64,000 nt of DNA from Chthonomonas sp035294165. GTDB lineage: Bacteria > Armatimonadota > Chthonomonadetes > Chthonomonadales > Chthonomonadaceae. The stretch covers positions 36,955-100,954 of the forward strand of contig NZ_DATGLN010000256.1 of NCBI RefSeq assembly GCF_035294165.1. The letters run 5' to 3'. A program made the position numbers and the translations under genes. Shown one piece after another: positions 43,819 to 51,704 of this stretch. How positions within the stretch are numbered: position 1 is the stretch's first letter; each line of letters opens with the position of its first letter. Under the pieces are notes generated by a model that was not told where the DNA came from, did no database searches, and worked only from the letters and a program-made list of their open reading frames with translations.

Positions 43819-44382
43819 TCATGTCTCCTTGAGGTCGAGGAGGTTCATGAACTCCATTCGTGTACTACGGTCGGTTCGGAAGACGCCCAACACGTGACTT
43901 GTTACCATATCGCTGCTCTTCTTTTCCACTCCACGTGCCATCATGCAGAGATGCTTTGCTTGCAGAACAACCCCCACTCCTTTCGGTTTGAGAATCTCTT
44001 GTACGGCCTCGGCGATCTGCACCGTGAGACGTTCCTGAACTTGTAACCTGCGGGCAAACATTTCGGTGATGCGAGCGAGTTTGGAAAGCCCGATAATTCG
44101 CCCGTCCGGGATATAGGCGATATTGGCGTGGCCGAAGAAGGGAAAGAGGTGGTGTTCGCACATTGAAAAGAACTCGATGCCTCGTACAATGACCATGTCG
44201 TCAGAATCGGCCTTAAAAATGGCACCGTTAACGATGTCCTCTAGGTTCATTCGATAGCCGCGTGTAACAAATCGCATGGCTTCAGCAGCGCGATGCGGAG
44301 TTTTGATAAGCCCTTCACGTTCTGGGTCTTCGCCTATCTCTTCAAGAAGTGAGGCGTAAATCTCTTCAAGTTTCGATTTCAT
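43819..44382 (-). CDS. folE: GTP cyclohydrolase I
   Basis: A 187-residue type I GTP cyclohydrolase that makes 7,8-dihydroneopterin triphosphate from GTP. Zinc and catalytic residues are in SMCEHHLFPFFG and AKHLCMMARGV. The C-terminal DRSTRMEFMNLL is typical. I start at the ATG at 44382 with AAGGAA 5 bases before. It begins 2 bases after the PTPS-like gene and is last in the six-gene importer operon. Its product feeds folate, queuosine or biopterin, and the PTPS neighbour points to the latter two. Confidence 0.96.
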   Translation of the reverse strand: MKSKLEEIYASLLEEIGEDPEREGLIKTPHRAAEAMRFVTRGYRMNLEDIVNGAIFKADSDDMVIVRGIEFFSMCEHHLFPFFGHANIAYIPDGRIIGLSKLARITEMFARRLQVQERLTVQIAEAVQEILKPKGVGVVLQAKHLCMMARGVEKKSSDMVTSHVLGVFRTDRSTRMEFMNLLDLKET

Positions 44383-44384
44383 TG

Positions 44385-45182
44385 TTATTCCTTTTGATCT
44401 GCTTCTGAGTACTCGAATAGGTTGCGCGGCGTCTCGTAAAGACGCAACCGATAGAGACGCGCCGGCGTCGGAATGCACGGGCGCAAGCGCTCCCATATGG
44501 TTTTTACGATCATCTCCGCCGAAGGTACCACATGAGCGAACTCTGGCACATCTAAATTGAGATAGCGATGATCGTAGCGAGAGAGGACTTCGCGCTCTAC
44601 AATCGCATCAAGGCATTCCGGTGGAAGCACTCGGCCGGTTGTCGGGTTGATGGGGCCACAGATCGTTACTTCGAGTTCGTAATTATGCCCATGTCCGTTG
44701 GGGTTGTTGCATTTCCCGAACAGATCACGATTCTCTTCTTCTGACAGATGATCGCTATGAAGACGATGAGAGGCAGAGAACTCATAGATTTTTGTCAGGA
44801 GCATGTTGGCAGCCTCCGTAAGTTGAGAGAACCACTCGGTGTAGAGGACGGGAGTTGGTTGAAGCCGTATGGAGTGCAGTTGCACTTCAGAAGGGAGAAG
44901 CGGCTGGATGGTTTCGGCGATATAGGTGGCGATATTTTCCGGGGTTGCCGGTTGCGTTTGGAAAAACGATATACGGTCATTCAAGCATTTCCCATCTATT
45001 TGGTTGAGAACGCGCTCTTTTACAATACGATCCAGCTCTTTGATATTGACAAGTAATCCGGTGCGTTCGTTGATAGGGCCCCTTACCGCTACATCGAGGG
45101 TGTAGGTATTTCCGGTTAGCTCCGAGTTGGGAAGTTCTCGGTGAGCGGCAGCAAAATAGAGACGGCGCGTCATTATCAGCAT
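44385..45182 (-). CDS. Tandem PTPS/QueD-fold protein with one degenerate domain
   Basis: A 265-residue protein with two 6-pyruvoyl-tetrahydropterin synthase folds. The second domain (about 128-255) is intact: H139 in FSASHRL and C158-x5-H164-G-H166 in CNNPNGHGHNYELEV give the catalytic Cys and zinc histidines. The first (about 5-125) keeps RRLYFAAAHRE but has NTYTLDVAV where HGHNYxLxV is expected and lacks the Cys, so it has probably lost catalysis. The family converts dihydroneopterin triphosphate, the FolE product, to 6-pyruvoyl- or 6-carboxy-tetrahydropterin. The start is uncertain between the ATGs at 45182 and 45173. Confidence 0.9.
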   Translation of the reverse strand: MLIMTRRLYFAAAHRELPNSELTGNTYTLDVAVRGPINERTGLLVNIKELDRIVKERVLNQIDGKCLNDRISFFQTQPATPENIATYIAETIQPLLPSEVQLHSIRLQPTPVLYTEWFSQLTEAANMLLTKIYEFSASHRLHSDHLSEEENRDLFGKCNNPNGHGHNYELEVTICGPINPTTGRVLPPECLDAIVEREVLSRYDHRYLNLDVPEFAHVVPSAEMIVKTIWERLRPCIPTPARLYRLRLYETPRNLFEYSEADQKE

Positions 45183-45200
45183 GGGTGCTTCATTCCTCCA

Positions 45201-46145
45201 TTATTCTTTACGATAGGGGCGACCAAGTGCTGCAGGGGCACGCGTGGAGCGGCTGCTGCCGAAGAGAATAAGCATGGTGACGACGTAGGGAAGAGCAAGG
45301 AAAAGTTGATACGGAAAATGGTCGAGGTTAAGCCGATGCAAGAACATGGTGAGATGTAGGGTTGCAGCTGTATGGCGATAGAGTGTGTCGAAGCCAAGCG
45401 TCTGGGCTTGAAACTGCAGAGAATTGGTGAAACCGAACAGCAGCGAGGCCACCAGGCAGCCGATAGGGTTCCAGCGGCCTGCTGTGACGATGGCGAGGGC
45501 GATAAAGCCCTTACCTGCCGACATGTTCGGCACGAAGGTGTTGGAGTCGGCAACGGAGAGAAAGGCGCCGGCAATACCGGCCATCGCGCCATCAAAAATA
45601 AGGGCAATGGCGCGTGTTCTGCGAACGGAGATGCCGGCTGCGTCGGCTGCAAGCGGCTGTTCGCCGCAGGCGCGCAGCTCAAGCCCACTGCGCGTAGAGT
45701 AGAGCCACCACCAAACAAAGGCAACGGCAGGTAGAGAGAGCGGTGTAAGGATGGTTACCGTGTGATGGATGAGGGGAAGCTGGGAAGTAATAAGGCTTTT
45801 ATCGTGTAAGGCGAAAAGAAAGCGGTAGAGCGTGCCCGTGATGCCAAGCGCAAAGAGGTTAAAAACGACCCCGGTAACAACTTGGTCAGCATGCAACACA
45901 AGAGCGAAAAAGCCGAATAACAGTGCGAAAGCGATGCCGGTTAACATGCCGATACCTACACCGATATAAGGGTTTCCGATATGATACGTTGCGAAGCTGG
46001 CGGTGAAGGCGCTTGTGAGTAAGATGCCTTCTAGCCCCACATTGATGACCCCGGCCCGTTGGGCTACCGTTTCGCCGAGTGCGGTATAGAGAAGGGGGGT
46101 CGTCTCCGCCAAGGTACCTAGGAGAACTCCTGCAACGATGCTCAT
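45201..46145 (-). CDS. Nucleoside-type ABC permease 2 (NupQ/YufQ-like)
   Basis: A 314-residue inner-membrane permease of the branched-chain/nucleoside (BPD_transp_2) family with about nine helices. GETVAQRAGVINVGLEGILL and a later ALRACGEQPLAADAAGI are the typical motifs of the second permease of BMP systems. It follows permease 1 by 10 bases. The C-terminal tail is basic. Confidence 0.9.
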   Translation of the reverse strand: MSIVAGVLLGTLAETTPLLYTALGETVAQRAGVINVGLEGILLTSAFTASFATYHIGNPYIGVGIGMLTGIAFALLFGFFALVLHADQVVTGVVFNLFALGITGTLYRFLFALHDKSLITSQLPLIHHTVTILTPLSLPAVAFVWWWLYSTRSGLELRACGEQPLAADAAGISVRRTRAIALIFDGAMAGIAGAFLSVADSNTFVPNMSAGKGFIALAIVTAGRWNPIGCLVASLLFGFTNSLQFQAQTLGFDTLYRHTAATLHLTMFLHRLNLDHFPYQLFLALPYVVTMLILFGSSRSTRAPAALGRPYRKE

Positions 46146-46155
46146 TTCTGTTTCT

Positions 46156-47262
46156 CTAATCCTTCAGTTCGGTGGGGTAGCGTTGGCGCCAGGCGTTGAC
46201 GCCGATAATGGCCAATACAGCAGCTGCTTGTACGATGGCGATGAGGCTGGCAGGCACCTGTAGGGTCTGTTCAGCGTTCACCGAGCCGGCCTCAAGGGCG
46301 CCAAAGAAGAGGGCTGAAAGGAGCGTGCCGATGGGGTGTAAACCACCGACTAAGGCCACCGGAATGGCCGTATAGCCCCATCCGGGAGAAAAGTTGGCGC
46401 TTAGGCGCTCGCTTGTACCAAGAAGCTGAACGACACCGGCCAGACCGCAGAGGGCACCGGAGAGCGCCATGGCGCGGACACGAGTTTGGTTTACCGATAT
46501 CCCTGCAGCGCGTGCGGCTTCTGGGTTTTGACCTACAATACGAAGTTGGAAGCCTTGGAGGGTTCGATAGAGATAGAGCCAGACGATGGGCACTGCGAGG
46601 AAGGCAAGAAGCACGCCGCTATGGAGCCGTGTTATAATGCCTCCAGACCACGAGGGGGGTAGAATGTGGGCGAAGAGAAGCTTATCGGGCAGCAGGTTGG
46701 ATTCGGGGTTGCTATGGGAGGATTCTTGAAGCGGCCCCACCACCGCAGCGCCCACGAGATAGAGGGCGATGTAGTTGAGCATAATGGTGCTGATAACCTC
46801 CTGCACGTTGCGCCTTACCCTAAGCCAGCCGGCAATGGCCCCCCACAGGGCGCCAACAAGGGTTCCACACACCAGCATGAGAAAGATAAGCAGATTCGGG
46901 TTGACCACATGTTGTAGTTGCGCAAGGACGGTTGCGGTAAGCGCCCCCATAAGAAGCTGGCCATCGCCGCCGATGCTGAACATACCAGCTTGCCAGGCCA
47001 CAACGATGCTCAGTCCGGTGAGCAGAAGCGGGGTGGCTCGCACGAGAGTTTCAGAGATGGCATAGGCAGGCGAGATGGGGCCACCGCCGAGTGCGCCCTG
47101 TTGCAACGCAAAGAGCGCTTTGTTGGGAGCAACACCAAAAACGGCAAAAGTTGCGACCAAAAGAATAAGAAAGCCGATGATGTAGAGAAAAGCGATGACA
47201 AAGAAGCGCACTAGGAGGGAGAACGGCGTGAGTTTTGCGGGAAGGCGCTTGGCGAGAGACAT
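46156..47262 (-). CDS. Nucleoside-type ABC permease 1 (NupP/YufP-like)
   Basis: A 368-residue permease with about nine helices. The motifs AWQAGMFSIGGDGQLLMGA and the cytosolic coupling segment IVGQNPEAARAAGI match permease 1 of BMP-type nucleoside importers. The ATG shares bases with the stop of the ATPase gene (TAATG). Confidence 0.9.
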   Translation of the reverse strand: MSLAKRLPAKLTPFSLLVRFFVIAFLYIIGFLILLVATFAVFGVAPNKALFALQQGALGGGPISPAYAISETLVRATPLLLTGLSIVVAWQAGMFSIGGDGQLLMGALTATVLAQLQHVVNPNLLIFLMLVCGTLVGALWGAIAGWLRVRRNVQEVISTIMLNYIALYLVGAAVVGPLQESSHSNPESNLLPDKLLFAHILPPSWSGGIITRLHSGVLLAFLAVPIVWLYLYRTLQGFQLRIVGQNPEAARAAGISVNQTRVRAMALSGALCGLAGVVQLLGTSERLSANFSPGWGYTAIPVALVGGLHPIGTLLSALFFGALEAGSVNAEQTLQVPASLIAIVQAAAVLAIIGVNAWRQRYPTELKD

Positions 47263-48839
47263 TAAGGCGTCTCCTTGATAGAGGCGCCACCGAGCAGAAG
47301 ACCGATTTGGGTGGCGTCGCGTTGGGTGAGGTCTATGGGATGCATTTGATGGTTGGAGAGAATGACCGTGCGGTCGGCCAAAGCAGCCAGTTCGTCGAGA
47401 TCGGTAGAGATAAGCACGATAGAAGCACCACGTTGTTTTGCATTGAGGAGTTGGGCATGCACGAACTGGGTGGCGTTAATATCGAGACCACGTACCGGGT
47501 TGACGGCGACAATCCATTCGGCACGGTGATGCAAAGCACGGGCAACGACGATCTTTTGCTGGTTTCCGCCGGATAGGGCCGAGGCCGGAAGCTTTGCACT
47601 GGGGGTTCGAATATCGAACTCGCGAATAAGCGTTTCGGCCAACTCATGTAGTGCGGCACGACGCAGGAAAGGGCCGAAACGATATTTGGCCTCCTTCACC
47701 GCTTCAAAGAGAAGGTTCTCTTCTACCGTCATAGTGAGGGCTAGCCCATGGCGTCTTCGGTCTTGCGGGATATAGCCGATGCGAGGATGTTGGCCGGGCT
47801 GAAACTCGCCTTCATACCAAAGCAGTCGGCCGGATTTCGGAGTTCGTAACCCCACAATCGTTTCGGCAAGCTCCGTTTGACCGTTACCATCCACACCACC
47901 TATGCCGAATATCTCTCCAGGATAGACCTCGAAGGAGATATTTTGCAGAACGCTCTCTCCTTTATCTCCAAGCACGGTAAGATTTTCGGCGCGGAAGGCG
48001 GGTGTTTTGGGGAGGGGGCGTGAAACCTGTTTACTTTCCGACAGAGGATGTGCTTTGGGTGCTTCGCCAACCATCCATTGGGCGAGGAGGGTCGGATTGA
48101 CCTCATGGATAGAGGCAGTGGCGATTTTTTGCCCCCTACGCAGCACGGTAACGCGATCGGCAAGGGCCATCACTTCGGGCAGTTTATGGGTAATGAACAC
48201 CACCCCTTTCCCGGAATTCCGAAGTGTGCGGAGGACGCGAAAAAGCTCTTCGATCTCTTCACCGATAAGCACGGCGGTGGGTTCATCGAAGATAAGCCAT
48301 TGTGCGTTGGTCGCCAGTGCTTTCGCGATCTCGATGCGCTGTTGGATGCCTACAGGAAGGTCTTCAACACGAGCGTAAGGATCGAGCTGCCAGCCGAGCG
48401 CGGCAGCCTGGTTTAGGGCCGGCTTAGCGGCCTCTTCCGTGCGGTAGCGAAGAGCATGTAGGGGCACGTCGGCATCGAGGGCTAGGTTTTCCTGTACCGT
48501 AAAGGCCGGTACAAGGGTAAAGTGTTGATGCACCATCGTGATGCCAAGCCGACGTGCCTCTTTAGGAGAGGCGATGTTAACCGTGGCGTTGTTGATGCGA
48601 ATGGTTCCCGAATCGGGCTGGGTCATGCCCGAGAGAACGTGCATGAGGGTGGATTTGCCGGCGCCGTTTTCGCCTAGCAGGGCATGGATTTCGCCTGCCT
48701 GAAGGTCGAAGTCCACCGCATTCAGCGCGATCGTGGCGCCATAGCGCTTGACGATCTGCTGCATCTGCACTGAGGGGACGGTAGAAGATGGCGCTGCAAG
48801 CGGAGTTGTTGATGCCGCGGTGTCACGCGCTAAGTTCAT
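47262..48839 (-). CDS. Nucleoside/sugar ABC importer ATPase, two-cassette
   Basis: A 525-residue ATPase with two cassettes, as in NupO, YufO and RbsA. Cassette 1 has Walker A GENGAGKST, the signature-like LPVGIQQRIEIAKAL and Walker B LIFDEPTAVL. Cassette 2 has the degenerate P-loop GVDGNGQTEL and signature LSGGNQQKIVVARAL, then AVNPVRGLD in place of a normal Walker B, the usual asymmetry of this family. It is separated from the binding-protein gene by 2 bases. Confidence 0.93.
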   Translation of the reverse strand: MNLARDTAASTTPLAAPSSTVPSVQMQQIVKRYGATIALNAVDFDLQAGEIHALLGENGAGKSTLMHVLSGMTQPDSGTIRINNATVNIASPKEARRLGITMVHQHFTLVPAFTVQENLALDADVPLHALRYRTEEAAKPALNQAAALGWQLDPYARVEDLPVGIQQRIEIAKALATNAQWLIFDEPTAVLIGEEIEELFRVLRTLRNSGKGVVFITHKLPEVMALADRVTVLRRGQKIATASIHEVNPTLLAQWMVGEAPKAHPLSESKQVSRPLPKTPAFRAENLTVLGDKGESVLQNISFEVYPGEIFGIGGVDGNGQTELAETIVGLRTPKSGRLLWYEGEFQPGQHPRIGYIPQDRRRHGLALTMTVEENLLFEAVKEAKYRFGPFLRRAALHELAETLIREFDIRTPSAKLPASALSGGNQQKIVVARALHHRAEWIVAVNPVRGLDINATQFVHAQLLNAKQRGASIVLISTDLDELAALADRTVILSNHQMHPIDLTQRDATQIGLLLGGASIKETP

Positions 48840-48841
48840 GG

Positions 48842-49906
48842 CTAATCCGCTTTCGGTATAACGAGGGTTCCATCTATGATCTTTTGTTTGGCCGCATCTA
48901 TTTTTTGTTTTAGCGCTTCAGGAATCTTAGGCTCTAGTTTAGGGTTATACACGAAGCCGATCACACCGGATTTGAGGCCATAAGGGGTTGCGTTTGGTTT
49001 AAAAGTCCCCTCTTTGGCAGCCTGTATAATATTAAGGAAAGCCGGATAGAGATCGATCGGCGCGCTTGCCAGGATCACATCTGGGGCGTTGCCGTTTTGG
49101 TCACTATTCGTTCCGAGCGCATAGACGGGGTGGCCGGGCCGATTGCTCTGTTCTACGGCATTGAACACCCCTTGAGCGGCGTTATCGAGGTCTTGGATGA
49201 TCACATCGGCACCGCGGCCAATGAGGGAGAGAGTGGCCTGTTTCGCCTTGCCAACGTCGTCCCAATCGTTGGTATAGAGGGGTTGGAGGACATTGATCTG
49301 AGGGGAGATGGCCTTGGCGCCGAGTGCGTAGGCGGAGAAAACGCTTTTGACCGGGCCGATGGGATCGGCACCGACGGCACCGATGATGCCGCTTTTGCTC
49401 ATTCCGGCAGCAAGCATCCCTTCGAGATAGGCTCCATCTTCCAGCTTGAAGACGATAGGGGTGACGTTGGGCGCAACCTGACTGCCTGATGAGATAACGA
49501 ACAGTGTTTTCGGAAATTCGGGTGCAATGCGCAGTGCCGGCTGTTCGTACTCCTCACCATGACCGATAACTACATTGTAGCCCTGGGAGGCGAAGGCGCG
49601 AAGGCTTTCTAGTTGGCTATCGGCAGAGGTTGCTTGCTCCTTAAAAGCGATTTGGCTATCGCTAAGCCCGAGCTTTTTAGCCACTGCTTTTAAGGCTTCG
49701 TAGGCGCCCTGGTTCCAGCCATGATCGGTCGTTGAACCGGACATAATGAGGGCAACTCGAAAAGGCTGTTGCCCTGAGGGCGCTCCTGGAGAGGCGTTTG
49801 TGGGGCCGGAAGTGGTAGTCTGTTGGCGGCCACAACCGATAACCCAGAAAGCGAGCAGAAGAAGAGACGCAAAAGCCGTTTTTCGCAGGGATTTGCCGGA
49901 AACCAT
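48842..49906 (-). CDS. BMP-family nucleoside-binding lipoprotein
   Basis: A 354-residue BMP (PnrA-like) lipoprotein. The lipobox is VIGC after a leucine-rich signal (FASLLLLAFWVIGC). The mature fold starts FRVALIMSGSTTDHGWNQGAYEAL, with MSG...DHGWNQ as the base-binding region of purine nucleoside receptors, and IGAVGADPIGPVKSV later. I start at the ATG at 49906 with GGAGAG 5-6 bases upstream. First gene of the operon BMP-ATPase-permease 1-permease 2-PTPS-folE. Purine nucleosides such as guanosine are the usual ligands. Confidence 0.92.
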   Translation of the reverse strand: MVSGKSLRKTAFASLLLLAFWVIGCGRQQTTTSGPTNASPGAPSGQQPFRVALIMSGSTTDHGWNQGAYEALKAVAKKLGLSDSQIAFKEQATSADSQLESLRAFASQGYNVVIGHGEEYEQPALRIAPEFPKTLFVISSGSQVAPNVTPIVFKLEDGAYLEGMLAAGMSKSGIIGAVGADPIGPVKSVFSAYALGAKAISPQINVLQPLYTNDWDDVGKAKQATLSLIGRGADVIIQDLDNAAQGVFNAVEQSNRPGHPVYALGTNSDQNGNAPDVILASAPIDLYPAFLNIIQAAKEGTFKPNATPYGLKSGVIGFVYNPKLEPKIPEALKQKIDAAKQKIIDGTLVIPKAD

Positions 49907-49937
49907 GTTGCTCTCCACACAGTGATGTTTAGTGTAC

Positions 49938-49943
49938 ATTATA
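49938..49943 (-). promoter_or_regulatory. -10 of the nucleoside importer/pterin operon
   Basis: TATAAT on the minus strand at 49943-49938, about 30 bases before the BMP gene. No good -35 at 17 bases. The leader is too short for a riboswitch. Confidence 0.45.
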
Positions 49944-50011
49944 CGCCAGACGATGCCGTTTTTATGCATTACTAGATGGTGATATGGAAATAACGGAGGA
50001 GGAAACCGGAC

Positions 50012-50482
50012 TTAAGAGACAAGATGATTCACAAACAACAGAGGAACCCAATCCGATGTAAGCCGACCCGACCAGATATTATATTGTTTCGATAGGCGGT
50101 CTGGTCTTACGAGATAAACGGCTTTGAGAAGAACGGTTCGTGAGTGTTGAGGAGAGGGAAGAGGGAAATGCGTCCATTCGTCGGTAGCGCAGTAGATATC
50201 AAAAATCTGTAGCTCGCTAGGGTTTAGAAGGATGGAATCAGGGATATTTTGTTTCCAGTTGGTGGGCTTACGCTTGATAGCAACGATGCCATTCGGTGTC
50301 TGCATTTCAAAGGACAAAGCCTCATAGCCCCAAGAGCAGGCCTCGCTCCAAAGGCGAATAGGGTGCTCTGAAATGTTTTCAAGGGCGATATGAAAATGGG
50401 ACGCACGATCGGTGAGAAAGACCGTACGCGAACCACGCCAACTAGGAACAGCGATAGTTAGGCGGAGGGAAGAACTTTTCAT
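50012..50482 (-). CDS. Hypothetical beta-rich protein
   Basis: A 156-residue protein that I do not recognise. It has no signal peptide. Alternating strands such as LRLTIAVPSW, SHFHIALENISEHPIRLW and RTVLLKAVYLV suggest an immunoglobulin-like sandwich. GGAGGGAAG is 6-7 bases before the ATG. It is followed downstream by the BMP operon promoter and preceded by the PEP-CTERM-like protein gene on the same strand. Confidence 0.6.
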   Translation of the reverse strand: MKSSSLRLTIAVPSWRGSRTVFLTDRASHFHIALENISEHPIRLWSEACSWGYEALSFEMQTPNGIVAIKRKPTNWKQNIPDSILLNPSELQIFDIYCATDEWTHFPLPSPQHSRTVLLKAVYLVRPDRLSKQYNIWSGRLTSDWVPLLFVNHLVS

Positions 50483-50564
50483 GCTTCTTCCCTCCGGGAG
50501 AATGTCCTGATGGATCGAAGGGTAAACCTTTTGGCTGAAAGCATGGTTTTGCTATTCGAGAGAT

Positions 50565-51473
50565 TTATCCTTCAGAGTGTTTTGTGGCCATCGAGCGTCT
50601 GCTACGACATCTATGCCACAGAACCACGCTCAATAGAGCGATGGTCAAGCTAAGACCCGCCGAAAGCTCGGGAGTAGATGCCGCGGGGCAGTAGAGTGCG
50701 AGGTCTTTTCCAAAAGCCCATTTCCAGCCGCTGAAACCCGAGTTATTCAACGCTTCATCCAGATAGTTTACCGGAGGTGTCTGGGTGACGTCTATCTGCT
50801 TTGTAGGGTCAATGCCGTTCCCATTATTATCGTAGCTATTGAAAACCGGATTGCCATTATTATCTCTACCGACCGTCCACTGGTAACCGAAAAGGATGTC
50901 GAACTCGTTTTTGATCTTAGGGCCGGTGAACACAAGATAGGTTTGCCAGGTGGTCTTAACGTTCTTCCCATCACAGATGCCTGGGTAGTCGTCTGTCCAA
51001 CTCATCCCAAGGAACCCGGGGCCGCCGTTGTAGTTTTTATCATGTCTTTGCGCATAGTTAGGATAGGCATAGTTTCCATTATCATCATTCTCGTAGTAGG
51101 GTGAGGTGTCGGCTCCTCCATTAGGTTTCTGGTAGTCCCACCCACCGGAAGGAGGGTCTACTGCGACTGCTAGTGGCTTGCCTTTGTACTTTGCCGGACA
51201 GTCATCTTGGATGATGATTTGGAACCACCGGAATTGACAACCCATTTTGTCGTCCATGAGGTAGTTGTACTTCTGTTTAAGCAAGAAAGTCCCTGTCTCC
51301 TGCCCTGTGTTGGCATTTGCGATTCCCACGGAATAGCTTAAATCTCCGATAACGACCTGTTGATTGTTCAGGGTGGCCGTTACATCGAAGGCGTAGGCCG
51401 TTTGTTTTATGGATAAAAGAAAGCCAAGCAAGAAAGCAGAAAGCACTATTTGGTATGTGCGCCTTACAAACAT
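50565..51473 (-). CDS. Secreted protein with PEP-CTERM-like sorting signal
   Basis: A 302-residue exported protein. Signal peptide: residues 1-28, cleavage near AYAFD. The middle is rich in Asn, Gly, Asp and Tyr (for example ENDDNGNYAYPNYAQ), with four Cys outside the signal. The C-terminus is tripartite: TPELS, a helix (AGLSLTIALLSVVLW), then HRCRSRR, the layout of PEP-CTERM sorting signals with PELS in place of PEP. In known systems an exosortase cleaves at this point. No exosortase gene is visible in the window. Adhesion or biofilm roles are usual for such proteins; this one is otherwise unknown. Confidence 0.7.
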   Translation of the reverse strand: MFVRRTYQIVLSAFLLGFLLSIKQTAYAFDVTATLNNQQVVIGDLSYSVGIANANTGQETGTFLLKQKYNYLMDDKMGCQFRWFQIIIQDDCPAKYKGKPLAVAVDPPSGGWDYQKPNGGADTSPYYENDDNGNYAYPNYAQRHDKNYNGGPGFLGMSWTDDYPGICDGKNVKTTWQTYLVFTGPKIKNEFDILFGYQWTVGRDNNGNPVFNSYDNNGNGIDPTKQIDVTQTPPVNYLDEALNNSGFSGWKWAFGKDLALYCPAASTPELSAGLSLTIALLSVVLWHRCRSRRSMATKHSEG

Positions 51474-51704
51474 GTTGATTGTCTCCTTTCCACGATGTTA
51501 GTAGATAGACGCTCTAGACGGCCAAAACTGTTGCAAAGAGCAGATCATCGCAGAAACCGACTTTGCGTATCGCGACTGCTACGGAGTAACCTCGCCTGTT
51601 CAATCGTAAATTGAGCAGAAACTCACCTATTTGAAAATGCTTGCATCCGTTCTCCTGTTTTGACAATCGGAACAGATGCTGGCATGCAGAAGGAGGATAC
51701 AGAT

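Noticed and set aside
49907..50011. Riboswitch before the nucleoside importer operon
   Set aside because: The predicted leader is only about 25-30 bases, too short for a purine or preQ1 aptamer with switching part.
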